64,000 bases of DNA from Hyposmocoma kahamanoa. Its lineage: Eukaryota > Arthropoda > Insecta > Lepidoptera > Cosmopterigidae. The notes under the pieces were generated by a model, which saw only the letters and a list, made by a program, of their open reading frames with translations, had not been told where the DNA came from and did not search any database. The stretch covers positions 8,571,190-8,635,189 of the forward strand of contig NW_020654289.1 in the NCBI RefSeq assembly GCF_003589595.1, written 5' to 3'. Both the position numbers and the translations under genes were made by a program. The first letter of the stretch is position 1, and every line of letters begins with the position of its first letter. Below, piece by piece: positions 24,990 to 38,400 of the stretch.

Positions 24990-25290
24990 TGACCTAAGAG
25001 CACCTAGGTTGCCAGAAGGGCGTACTGTAACGGAGAACCTGCGCGAGTACACGCTGAACTGGGAGGTTATAAGAACGTTGTCAGCGCAGGAAGTATCCTC
25101 CAGCCCATCCACAGGTTGAAGAGTAAGTCACACGGAGAGGGGGTGCGCGTCGAGCGCATGTCGGGACGGGCGCACGCGCACTTGCGTGGTTTGTTGTCGT
25201 CCATACAACATATATACACGGAATTAGACCCGCCATGCTCCCGACACGACACGCGCCCGGCCCACACCTGCTCTCTGTGTGTTTCAAGCT
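24990..25290 (+). promoter_or_regulatory. GC/CpG-rich patch upstream of the SLC12 gene, possible first exon region
   Basis: An isolated GC-rich stretch in AT-rich DNA about 1.1 kb before the coding start. It contains TTATAAG at 25067 and a good donor-like GTAAGT at 25123. The TATA-like site is not at a convincing distance from an initiator, so this is only a candidate for the missing 5' non-coding exon and promoter. Confidence 0.25.
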
Positions 25291-25947
25291 TTAGTGTTAC
25301 GAAACGCTACTGTGTGACCATATTCCATAGAGCTCACTATCGTGCGTACATATATACGATATGTACTTAATATCGACCATTGAAAATTTCAAATGGCATA
25401 AGTTTTCTCGCACCCCTTGCACCCGTGTTTCTGTTAACAGAGACATTGTATTAATACAATAAAGACATTGTTGTACAATGAGTTTATTTTAATATTTAGG
25501 CAATTGATGTTTTCATAAAAATAATTACGGAATTTATTTTTTAAATATAGTAATTATTCTATAGAAACCAAAACGAAGAAATTCCTTTTTGCAGGAATTA
25601 TCAAATTTAGTTTTTTTACAGATTCTATGCCTTTCATATAACGCAATCATATTTTAATTATTTTTTGTAATTCGATATTCTAATTGTTTTTTTTTATTGC
25701 ATAACGTGTTTCCATGGATTTTGGTAGTGTTATGTTATACTTCAGTGGCGTAACTCACAACTTGTAGCGACAACTGAAAACTGGGTTTCTCTGTTGTTTA
25801 TAATAATTAAATTTTAATTATATTTTGGTGACAAAAATATAAGTGCGATTTTCAATAAAACTTTGTTTACATTGTTTCCAAATACAGTACATTGTTGTAA
25901 TAATATTGAATATGTGCTTTCCAGCCTGGTGAAGTTTTAAGTTATAT

Positions 25948-26199
25948 AGTAGCAGTAGAGTTCCTTGTGAAAGAGTTCGTCCAGGGAAGTATTGCCGCTA
26001 TACCCATTTCTGCCGCCAAGTCAATATGAGCATACTGTGTTTAGGTTTTGAAGGATAAGAAGTGACGTGTGATGTAGAGTACCTCTCAGATCTTTGTGAT
26101 TTAAAGCTCTGAGTGGCACTGCAACTGTTGCGGTCAGGCGTGTCGCTTACCACCAGGCGCACGACTTGATCGTCTTGTTACTTGGTATCATAAAAAAAA
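25948..26199 (+). mobile_element. A-tailed retroposon copy just upstream of the SLC12 ATG exon
   Basis: GTAGCAGTAGAGTTCCTTGT to the A-run at 26192-26199. It ends about 137 bp before the acceptor of the ATG-bearing exon. Confidence 0.8.
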
Positions 26200-26335
26200 C
26201 TCAACCGCGTATATTTGTTTTTTCATATAAACCAAACGTTTCGGGTGCTTTAAAGGTCCCATGGTCACAGCTGACTGTATGCATTTTAAAACTTGTTTAA
26301 TTTTGATTTATTTATTATATTTTCTTTTGTTTTAG

Positions 26336-26467
26336 GAATTATCACAAAAGTATGTGCTGCTGTTTATCGCTGACCTCCCAAATAACTATAACTCTGCTGA
26401 AGGGTATTCCTTGCAAGACGAATTTCCGGTAATTCACCGACTACATTGACATCATGGCTGAGAACAG
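26336..26467 (+). CDS. Ncc69: SLC12 gene: 5'UTR tail plus coding exon 1 (ATG at 26454)
   Basis: A pyrimidine-rich acceptor ends with AG at 26334-26335. The exon carries 118 nt of leader, then ATG GCT GAG AAC AG and a donor GT at 26468. Only 14 nt are coding (MAEN plus two bases of Arg). The phase-2 end fits exon 2 exactly and creates MAENRFQV, which is why this ATG was chosen. The first, non-coding exon or exons and the promoter must lie further upstream. Confidence 0.85.
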
Positions 26468-29400
26468 GTAATTCCGGTTGCCCTTGTAACATTTTCCAGG
26501 TTATCCTTATAACTTCGATATATTGCTATATGTAGTAGTAAGTTGACGTAGACGTCAGTTCTAATTTAGGTTCATGCTACTGATGTTATGTGTTTGCACT
26601 TGCGAAGTACTAGGCACTTATCACACATACGCCGTCGCCAATGCAGCAATGACATTAACATGACATTATCATTACATATAAAAGTATTCTTACCTATAAT
26701 ACAGTTAGGTCTCTATGTGCAGAACCAGTGGAAGTAGCAATATATGTAATAATAAGGACACTTCCTAAGTATCAGTTCCAGTACCTCCAGATGGAGGTGA
26801 ACTGTAAGGGCCAACGCAAACCGCGCGGTAGAACAGAGGACATTCAATTTATCTATTTCAATTGAAATAAGACATAAAAGTCGATCATATACTTTATGCT
26901 ATTTTAATTGAAATAAGACATAAAAGTCGATGCTTCGCAGAGCGTTTCTCTCTGTGGTGTTGAAGAGCACGTTAGAGAATATCGCAACGGGAGCTGTCGG
27001 CATGCAACGGCATCCACTGGTATGTGCCGAAATTTGCCTGAATGCGAAATCCGAGCGACCGGTAGTACCCTGCGGTACGCTAGCGGTCAGTTGCACTATC
27101 GTAAGGGCTATCTTTTATCATTATTGTGCGCGCTGGCTAGCAAAGATTCTCTATGACGCTCTTGCCCGCCGTCTGCCGGTTTGTGCTGACCCTAGCTATT
27201 GGAAAATGCGGATAGACTGTTTGCCGATTTATATAACTTTACTCAATTATACTAGATGTATGTATTTATTTGTATTAATACATGTTACTGAACTGCACAA
27301 TTAGGAGGATAACGCATGTAACCTCGAGGCTCGTTGCACTATGTATGTATATAGGATTTCTCACAAGTGCACTACACATTTTTGAAGACAATAATGTGAT
27401 TATTATTGTCAAGTAATGGATAAAAAATAACAATTTTTCACTTAACACCATCATTAAATTATTTACATTTGACTTCTCATGTTCAGTTTTTGTATGAATG
27501 AAAGTTAAATAAAAGATTTTTATATTAGCCTGTCATCTCTTTATTTCCATTATCCATTACTTACGTATCACTTTCCTATACCTATGCGTATCAGTGAGCG
27601 TAACTATTGCTAACATTTAATGTAATTGTACTTAGCAAATGCTTTTGTGCCATCAGGTTTCAAGTGTCCACCGTAGAAGGAGAATCCAAGAAGAATGGTA
27701 TACATTTGGGTACAAGTATTATATCGAGGCCGCTTCGGTCGTCAGCGGAGGCAACAGAACGTGGTGTAGCGGTTGTAGGCCAAAACGCACAGGGCAATCT
27801 AGGCTCTGAAACATGGCTTCACGATGCGGGATGGAGGAGAAAACGATCACTCGCACAACTCACGAGGGAAGCCCTACCGAGGATGGAAAACTACAGAAAT
27901 TCAAAGCGTGCCTTAAAACGGCCGAGCCTCGGCGAATTACACGGAGACCATCTTATTACGGAAGAGGTAAATGTACCTATGTGTCATTATGCTTTGTTTA
28001 TCTCATAATAAATCGTCCCAAACGACATGAATAGGCGTAACTCACAATTTAAAGAAAAATACCTGCCTATTTACTTCATAACACAATAGCGATTGCGTCG
28101 ATGGGATAGCGTTTGCCTCCTAAGTAGATCGTGGGTTCAATTACCACCAGGGAACTGCACTGTTGAATTCTTTCGAATCGTGTACATTTCAGTTTTCTAA
28201 ATATCAATTGTATTAACGGTAAAGGAAAAGTAGTCCTTATGCAAGTTAGATAGAGTCAAGTTTCACGTAACTCAAAGAGGGGTTACAGCGACTTTTAGCA
28301 ACGATGCGAACGCGCGTGCGTTAAACGTGCGACTGCATCGATACAAACGCACGATTGCATCGATGCAATCGCCTATGAATCCCAAGTGTAGCGATGCAAT
28401 CGCGCGCTTGTATCGATGCAGTCGCGCGCTTGCATTGCTGCTAAAAGTCCGTAACGTAACCGTTCTAAGGCCATAAATTCGGAACGGTGGCGCATTCAAC
28501 AAACCTTGATCGCCCCGCTGAACGCACTACGCACCGTTGCGAATTTGTAGCTTAAGAAAACGTGAGTAAGGTCTACTACGGCTTTAGCTTCCTACATAGA
28601 GGTTACTCGGGCTAAGCAGTGGGCTGTATACGATAATTATAACAGGAGTTCCCAATCGAATGATGTTATTTGAAAAAATAAAAACGTTATGCTTCAATGA
28701 ACTCACATGAACATGAATCAAAAATGAATCTTAAATTGGTTTTTCCATATCTAAATTAAGAGCGCGTTCAAATCAGACGCTTGGAGAGCGCAGCGCTGCA
28801 GCCGCGCGTCAGATGCGCTTCTATTTTTATTTTTGTGCTCGACCACGATAATTGAAAATCAAATCAACGATTTTACTATATATATACTTTGGATATATAC
28901 CTTTATATTATAATTATAATATATATTGATTATTGTAATGTTATATGCGTTATTATTATTATTCCCTGTCGTACAGGATAGAATTTTGCCAGTTATTTCA
29001 ATTGCGCGCTGAACTGGTACACTTCTACAAAATTTTGAAATTTTGTAATAGCGCTACACACACATTTCTACAAGCGTCTTACAACCCGTCCTTATACCAG
29101 AGAAATTAGTTCTTATAGTCAGTAGTATGGGAATACTTCGTCTCTTTTATATGTATAAACGGTCACTAGCTAGTATGTAAATTGAAATGGCGCCATTATG
29201 TTATGACGTCACAATCAGGTATTGCCGTTTCTTTCTACTTCTTCATTTCTGAATTCTGGCATTTTGTTTTTCAACAATGTTCAGTCCTGTTTTGAGTTTG
29301 TTCATCAATTTAAGCCTGTTTATGAATCCAAATGAAAAGCATTTTTAATTAAATTTAATTAATTATTAAATTTTTAATTTTTAATTAAATGTAACGTATT

Positions 29401-32400
29401 AAGAGTAATATTATATAGCATGCAGGAGCAATGCAGATATCATTATTTTTGAGGTGCTAGTTATCTTTATTTACCTACAATATTCTGAAGTCAAATGAAA
29501 TCAAGCGAGAATGAATTGATAGAAACGTCCTTGTTTTTGTCAATCATGAATCATTCTTTGACGTCATTAATTTTGCATAATGATCCCTATTACATGTGAG
29601 ACTATAGAACATTTTCGGAAAATGATACTTTTTATACTTAGCAGATCCTAATGTATATTCTACAACAGCAGTAATCGATCTTAATAGACGATGACAAGTT
29701 CCGGCGATTAAAATGTAGTTATGCGATATATAAATACATTGAATATACTAGGGTATGTTGCCAAAATTACACAGAATGCGAAAAATGATATACATAACGA
29801 CTGTAAACTGGCAATCGGTAGGTACTACCTCAATTTTGACAACTTTACAGAATGAAGAAAAAAGTGCTTGCGTCATTTATATAGAGCATCTGGATTATTA
29901 AATAAAAATACGTAGTTTTTAAATATGTTTGTTACATATGTATGTATACTACGTATTTTTATTTAATAAAGCAGATGCTATATAAATGATTTTTTCTTCA
30001 TCCTGTAAAGTTATCAAAATTGAGATAGTACCGGTTGCCAGTTCACAGTCGATACGTAGGATTTTCCTAGAATATGTAGGAATTATAACAATCACTACTA
30101 CAACAAACGATTAATTTTACCTATTTAATTATTGTACTGGTAACAATTTTTTTTTTCAAAATAGCTCGTAGCGACATTCGCGTGGCATGCGTGCGGTAGC
30201 AACAAGCACATATCTTATTTGCTATTCCTATTTTACTGAAAATATTATTATATTGTCGACTGTCCGTAATTATAGGCATAGTTTACAATAAATTGTTCAT
30301 TATTCATTAATAGATTCAGGCATTACTTTGCGGAAGTACATGTTAATAAAAATGGAAGTAAATTAATTTACTACTCCGCGAATCCACTGAAGGTTAAATC
30401 GTGCCAAATAGCTGCGCTTCTGTTGAATATTTTTTCATGCAGTTAATTATCCCTCTGCATAAAATTATACCCAAAATATATATATTTCTATTTTTTGGTG
30501 GTGGTTTGTGACTGTAGTTGCGCTTGTGTTATTTATTTTATTAATTTTATGCGCAAATTTTATTTTTATTTTTTTATAAACTAATTTACTTCCATTTTTA
30601 TAGTTGATTATTGAAAGATAAAGTAAATGTTAATACATTTGGTTTTTGAACGCACTGTATGTAACTTTAATGCTTTAGAAATATCCTGACTTAAATTTAA
30701 ATACATAATTTTTAAAAAAACTACAGCAAACGATATCGGCCATTAAATAAAAACTTAGAAACTCCCACACTTCTACATTTTCTAATATAATTTATAATCT
30801 AATATAATATTTTATTTTAAATTCCAAAAAAAAATGTGTACTAGATTATGTATTTATTACATGTATTTTTACACTTGCATACTAAGTTTCTGTATGTAGC
30901 AATTAAAGATTTCCTTTTAAAAATCTTCCAAAATAAACTTGATATAATCTCGGCTAAAACAAATAAAATGTTTATCTCCTCTTCATTTCCTGTTGTTTTC
31001 GTAAAAAAAATATTTAAATGGAAGCGTATTATATGTATGTACGTTTTTGGCGAAGTTGTTGAAGAGGCATGTGCTATTATTGTTTTTGTTATTTATAAAT
31101 ATATCCACCTACCATTGTCCTTTAGTTACACAAAAACACTTTTATTTCGATCTGATATGAGTAGTTACTGCTTTTTATATAATAACCGGACTCTACTATT
31201 TATGAATTTAACAGCAAAACAAAGGAAAATAAAGTTTGTTTGCGGTTGCCATCACTTGAATAGGCGAGAGCGAGAACAGATAGGGCCGGATTGTACCGGT
31301 GTGATTCAGATTTTTGTCTAATCTCGAACGCCATCCGAAACGTTTCGTACGTTTGAAAAATCCAGGACTTAATTCGATCTGCTTTCAAATCGTATTTCTA
31401 GAATCATACAAGATGAAATTGAACTCATCCATCTTTTGCTATAACTTTAGGTCAATGAAAGACACATATCATGTATAGATTTGATATATAAAGGAAAATC
31501 TTTTTGAAATAGTAGTAGAAAATTCTTCATGCACCTTATAATTTATTAAAACAAAAAGCTTAAACCAATACTGTAAGCAATTATCGAAACTGTAAACTTT
31601 GTAAAAAACTCTTAAAAACGTAAACGTATCGTAAACGTATCGATCGTACTAATATTTATGTCGTTTATGTTTCATAATATTGTTAATACAATCCTAGATC
31701 TAGATGTATGTGGTGGCCTATGTGGCCGGAAGTGGCAAATCAAGCGAACAATTATTTGTATCTATTTTTTATGTGATTCGAGCTCATCGTGCAAGTGAAC
31801 CCATAGGTATATAGAACGTAGTTAACAAAAGGTGACATTAGTTAGTTTGTTGAACTTTTTACATTACATTCTTTCATGGAATTCAGTTGCATGCATTGAT
31901 AATGACAGTAATTAGAAACATTTATATCTTTTGTATGTTTATGACATTGTATTTTTATATTTTTCTTTCAACCGTATGATTTTAGGGCACTTTCAAATTA
32001 GACGCTTATAGAAGCGTTACAATAGCACTACTGTGGCGCTGCAGCTGCGCTACTACTCATTTTCATACAATATTTACTAAAAGCGGCGTCACAGCGCCAT
32101 CGTGTCAGCGTCACTGTCGTGACATGCGCGCTCCTCTTTTGCAATTACAATTAGTGAGCTAAAAATTACTGAAGCGCCATAGACGGGCGGCGGCCGCGCT
32201 TCTACAAGCGTCTATTTGAAGGAGTACTAAATTTAAAAGCGGAATCGAGCGGCGCAAATTCAATTACTCTCCTCCTCCTCCGTCCTCTACTGATAGTAAA
32301 GTAAAAACTTAGTTCATTAATTTGTCACTTAATACAATGTGTAAACCAGCTTTCTGGTGTTAACACCTATCATTTTATTTGGCATATTTACCATTCTTTA

Positions 32401-35400
32401 AAAAAATCAACTCACGTGACCAAAAAGAAGTAGGAGCAAGTAGTAATTGCCTCCGTAGGCGAACGGTTACCATGCTGCTCTGACACGCAGAGGTCCCAGG
32501 TTGGAGTACTGGGCCGGGATAAATATTTGTATTCCCTACATTTATTTCTCTCGTCTGTTTAGGTATCATTTGTGATTAGGTATCTATGTGTGTGTCCATA
32601 TCACCCATGATACACGGTTTGCCCAGTCCAGGGCTATGATGTGTGCGGTATTATTTCTATTATTTTTGATACACTGTTCATGTGTATATTTAGCAAAATA
32701 ACTTCGATACTGTAATGAATGCAACAGGCACGTGTGTGGTGTAAAAAATTACGTTTCGAATAAAAATAATTGACCTACTACGGATAAATGTGTAGATGAT
32801 GAGTATAAACATATGGGAACGTGCACAATGGCGATTTGTCTCACGAACAGATGAATGTGGCATGATGTAAATCAACTGACGGTGTCCATCATGGCATTTA
32901 TCACTCATCCTGGTACACACGTGATAGTAATCATTTGTTGCCTTGGATGCTATTGGATTCACGTGCAAAATTTCGCCTGTCTTGATATTGTTTCCTTTGG
33001 TAGGTGATCGACGTGCACAATTTTCAGAAAGCGTAGGATTTGGTTCATGAAATGTAGCGTTGTGTGCCAGAATAAGCAAAAGCGTGGCTTACGTGACAAA
33101 CATATTATCTTACTCATACTCAAACTCACTGCACTGTATAGATACAACAGCCCTAGGAAGAGAGTTTAGGTCATAGTCGACAAAGCCTAGGGCCATACTC
33201 TCGAAGCACAAAATCTGTAATTACGACCGGTTTCCCAATATGGTTGACCTACGGAACTACTTTCGGAGTCCCTTAACGAAAAGACGGACCCTATCGAAAA
33301 TATCAAACGGTTCGTTAGAAATTGTCAAATCGCGTTGTCATACAGTTTTAATTCGTGCGCCGATCGAAACTCATGTCTGTAGGCCATCCATAGTGGGAAA
33401 ACGAAATAATTACGGATTTCGTGCTTTGAGAGTAGGGTCCCTAATGCGGATTGAGGAATCCTCGCTTCAGCGTGTTGTTTTCACAATCAAACACGAGCTC
33501 AATAACTAATGTTGAGATGATATTTTTTTGTAATTATCAAACATAGGTAATAAAAGGGTAAGAATAAGGAATGTAAAAGTGCATTAAAATGTAAGATTTT
33601 GCAATAGTTGTTTGTATTGTTCAAGGACGAAAGAGAACAGAGAGATATCAAGTCGCCGACGCCACACGCAGGGATCAAACTAGGATGGATCCAGGTAAGA
33701 ACTACAATTGATATTATTTTGTCTCTACTGTTCTGTATCAAATTGAGAACTATTTTGTATCGTAAAGAACAAATACTAACATAGCTGTTTGAGGAAATAT
33801 GAAAAATAATATTTTCTTAGAAGATACTTATACCAACACGGTCACATTTCTTCATGCCTCGAAAACCGACCTCGAATCTCTTTTTGAGATGTATCCGCAC
33901 CGATAACTGATTAACTTTATTGTTAAACTGCTGTCAAGAAACGTTGTTTTCAGTCAGACAGTATCATAAGTCGTAGCAGCTTCTTAATCATTCCCGAGCT
34001 AAAATTCGCTCATGTTGTCACATTTTTGCTACCCGCTGTATCCTATTGCCTCACTGGACCAACATGACAATATTGCGTTAGTGGAGGCAAACACCTAAGT
34101 TCTTGAACATCGTCGTTGATAGCTAAGGACCTTTCGATCGATATATTTTGGGGAGTATGCTCAGTGTTTCATTACATTATTTGATTCCGTGTGACCTGTG
34201 TGCTATAGTAGATGTTCATTGCATAGAAGACTCATTCCATCAATTCACACGACCCATTTTGCTGCCGTTATTATACGTACAGATCTTTGCCGTGCTCTTT
34301 AAATCCCGGACAGCACAACTTGGGTATGTTAAAGGCCAAATTAATCAAGTATCTTCTAGGCAAGCTAAACCATCCTAGTCAACATCTAAAATATACTTAA
34401 AATAAATAAAAATAAAAAGAGAACTATGTTATTCACTATGTATGAAAATGAGTAACGTGTGCCAACACGGACATTAAAGCACTTGTTTTATACATCATAG
34501 TTATATAAATATGTATAAATCTTTCAAAAATATGTCTTTCCTTCCGGTTTGAGCTGAATTTAACAGAACGTATGTTCATGTTGGCAATGATCCTAATTCT
34601 ACCTGTGTGCTCAATAACATTTGTAACTACAATATTGCTACAATTGCGTCTATTTCGGCTGGTCCAAAGCAAAACCTAGTAAGGGACAATGTTTTTGATA
34701 ATAATTTTTTAACTGAATACTGTTCCACAGTAAGTACTCATCAAATTGCTGTGACAGCCGCTTCAATATTCTACAATTTACCAGAGATTACGAAATCTTA
34801 AAACCTAGTAAGGCACACCTAGTCTGTTTCCAAACCAATTCAAAAGACAGCAAGTATTTGAGACTTGCAAAGTTTAAAAGTAGTTAAAACGTTTTACTAC
34901 GTATTTGAATTGACAATTAGTGGATAATAAACTTACTAATACTGAAAAATCTTAGTCTTTTTATTAATTTCAAACAAAATCAAATATATATTGCAAATTT
35001 TCTAAAGCAATAAGTAAACCAAATACCTAGCAAATACTGCTTTTTTATTCTGGCTGCTGCAGTAACTTTACTTACGTACACAAATATTCAAAATAAAAAT
35101 TTGTAAAATTTTGTCTAAAGCACTTACTGGGTTTTGTTATCGAGCAACCGATTTTACCTAATTCTCAAAATAATAAAGGATCGAGAAATGGGAACAGTTG
35201 TTACTCAACCGTTCAATTCAAAGATCTTGTGTGCTTCTGCCAACCTAGTAAATACTTTTACGACGTACGGACGGACGTGAAAAACAAAAAAGAAACGTTA
35301 AAAGATTTGCAAGAACACGATGTTCAATAATATGATGTTCACTACAGCAATACTTCAGATTTATGTACATAATAACCCCATTACCACAGGAACGATCAAG

Positions 35401-38400
35401 ATTACTAACTTTTGTATATTCCAGGGCGTACTGATACCATGCCTATTAAATATTTGGGGCGTGATGCTGTTTCTGCGCATCTCCTGGGTGGTGTCGCAGG
35501 CTGGGATCGGCCTATCCCTGGTCATCATCGCGATATCATCGGTCGTCTGTGTCATCACCACACTCTCACTCAGCGCCATCTGCACCAATGGAGAAGTAAA
35601 AGGAGGTAAGCGTATGTTACAAAAAAACATCCGCTCACACACTTTTTAAAATACCCAATAAAGGAATAAAAGCTTGAATCAATTGTTTCTTCTTTCTTCT
35701 ATTAAAAGACGGTGTACTCTTCTTGTTATCTAAGCCACAATAAAAATAATAATACGCACCCTTGGTGTAATAACGTCAAATCTACAAAATAACTACTTAT
35801 CAGGAAAGCTGCTAAGAGCAAAATCAGTCGATAACTTTTTATGCTTAAATAGAAGAGCTCTAAAATTTCACATAAATATAATATATGTTCCATGTAGTTC
35901 GTAGTATTTTTGATTTTCATACGTCCATTACATGGTAAAAACACTTTTGACGTATGATCGAACACATATAGCTGTACAATGGTACGAATTTTGGTTATTT
36001 AGGGAAGGACTGATCCATTTGACATAGATAAAATATTTATAATTGGTCTGATTGAGAACTGCAAATTAAGTTAAACTAATACATATTTTACTGAAAGTAT
36101 TTAATTACATTCATATATTATAACTTAATAATGTTAAATAATTATATAAAAAAAGTATATTTTATATTTAATAATGTTAAATCCCACAAATCTGGTCCAC
36201 AGGAGGAATTTACTACATAATATCAAGATCTCTTGGGCCAGAATTCGGCGCATCAGTAGGTATTATCTTCGCGTTTGCCAACGCCGTATCGGCCAGCATG
36301 AACACTATTGGTTTCTGTGATTCTATGAATAATCTGCTGAAAGATCAGGGGGTGAAGATCTTCGACAATGGAGCTAATGACACGAGGCTTGTTGGCGCTA
36401 TAGCATTGGTAGTAATGTGCCTCATTTGTGCTGTTGGTATGGATTGGGAGAGTAAAGCTCAGGTACGTTTTTGAAAACTACAGCATCTTATAATTTATGG
36501 TAACACAAGGCAATCCACTGATTGCAAATAAATATACACATACATATAACTATAATCTTGACGTAAGAATGAGATTCTTTTGGATTGCACGGCACATAAT
36601 ATTACATACATATTTATATATGTTTTTGTTGAGCAGTCATCTAATGTGAACAAGATAATTATGACTGAACAAATTATCCACACGTCGGATCTACGTATAT
36701 ACCTTATTTCACATAGAAAGTTCGTTCTTTCACAAAGACAAGACTTATCGCAAAACAGTAAAAGACAGAGTATGGGATAATGTGATCGGCGTTCTGTATG
36801 CACGACACACGTAATTGCTGGATACCGCCCGCCCTACCGCTGGCCCGCCCGCCTTTCGCGCCAACACACGCCAAAGACTATAATCTAAAGTCCATTACTT
36901 TGTCCCATTTTTTAATAAATACTGCCCTTGTGAATGATTAGGAAATTTAATATTTATATTTAATCAATTATATTATTTTATTTATGACCTGGATACAAAG
37001 TTCTTCAGTAGAAAACATTTAACATTAACAAAAACGAAACAAAAGTTTAGAATTAGAACAAATTCAAATTAAGTAATTATCTACATAAATAGGATGTAAA
37101 GAATTACTTTTTTTCTACCGTACTTATAATAAACTTATAGAGTGGGATAAAAAACTCATTATTGGATAGTAAGTCGTGAACACTGCGTTGAACACTGACT
37201 TGGTTTCGCACACAACTGTCGCTGTCACTTATGTTTTCCATAAGAAGAGACCGTTGGTTGTTGAAGTTACGGCAGTTGAAATTATTTAATGTAAAAAGCA
37301 ATTAATTAATGTAATTGTGTTGCCATTTAATTGTACAGATATATTTCTTTTACAAAGTATTAAATAATTTGGCACAAAATGGTTATGTATGAAAAAATTA
37401 TTGAAATTGATAGTTATTTACTGTGTCAATGAGAATTTAAATAACTTTTTAGACATTATAAACATTATCTTAGTATGTCTATGTAAGCCGTGTACGCCGT
37501 CAATTAAAAATTTGTGTGTATATCAGTAGTCACTACATACACAACTACTTATCTTTTTTAACGCAAAATCATACAAGAAAATATTATTGTTATTAACGTA
37601 CGCCCATCACACGTATATAGATAATTCATAATAACGTTATATACGAGTACTTCGTTCTCAATTATCTGAATTTATGAACAATTGGCACTCACATCAAAAA
37701 GGAAAATTTATTAAATTAGTTCAAATCACTTGGCTGATACGGTCTATTGATTGTAAGATAACATGTACTAGGTAATAAGTACATAAAGAACTACTTAGTT
37801 ATATACTTAGTAATTCTACTAAGTTCTAGTAGTCTTTGAGACATTTATGTTTACATTATGGAATTCAATATTATACCACGATGACGAAATGAAGCATAAG
37901 ATCAAAGTGATCTACATATAGACCTGACTGAAATTTCGATGTACTACGTGCTGTTTAAAACATAAATTTGATTCCTCGAAGTAATGCATGGTTTTGTCGG
38001 TCATTTACTGCGTAATATTGTTTAGAAACGTAAAAAATCGAATTTGAAGTGCTTATTAGAATTAGAATTCTATTCTTTTTAACCGACTTATTTTAGAGCG
38101 CGATTACTCGATTTGTAAAACCGATTTTTTCCACTTTCTATTAACCGATTTCAATAAAACTATCCAAATAGATCGTTAAACGATCGTTAATGATTAAATT
38201 AATAATAATAATAACGCACACACTCAACATAGCCCCGCACTAGGGAAACCCTGTGTCGCGGGTGCCATGGATACACACATAGACAACCACAAATAACACG
38301 CATACTCACCAGAGACATAAATGTAGGCCATACAAATATTTCTCCCAGCCCGGGAATCGAACCTGGGACCTCTGCGTGGCAGTCCGGCATGGTAACCGTT

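Noticed and set aside
25060..25290. Coding exon in the GC-rich patch
   Set aside because: Overlapping frames on both strands and no similarity to the SLC12 N-terminus, which is already complete from the ATG at 26454.
26930..27304. A 124-codon plus-strand frame between SLC12 exons 1 and 2
   Set aside because: It would read across the intron, has no homology I recognise, and exon 1 to exon 2 splicing with phase 2 explains the region.
28090..28165. Another tRNA-like block (GTGGGTTCAATTACC)
   Set aside because: Only a B-box-like word is convincing; no cloverleaf could be drawn.
28290..28450. CRISPR-like array because of repeated CGATGCAATCGC words
   Set aside because: Repeats are irregular, in both orientations and bounded by inverted ends; this is a MITE in eukaryotic DNA.
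30848..31321. A 157-codon open frame in SLC12 intron 2
   Set aside because: Composition is AT-driven (Phe, Ile, Lys, Tyr rich), with no family resemblance and no fitting splice phases; best read as chance.
32690..33079. A 129-codon minus-strand frame
   Set aside because: No recognisable motif, and it overlaps intronic DNA of the SLC12 gene; not supported as a gene.
35606..36202. Alternative cassette exons for TM2/TM3, as in mammalian NKCC2
   Set aside because: The intron is under 600 bp and contains no second copy of the exon with splice sites.
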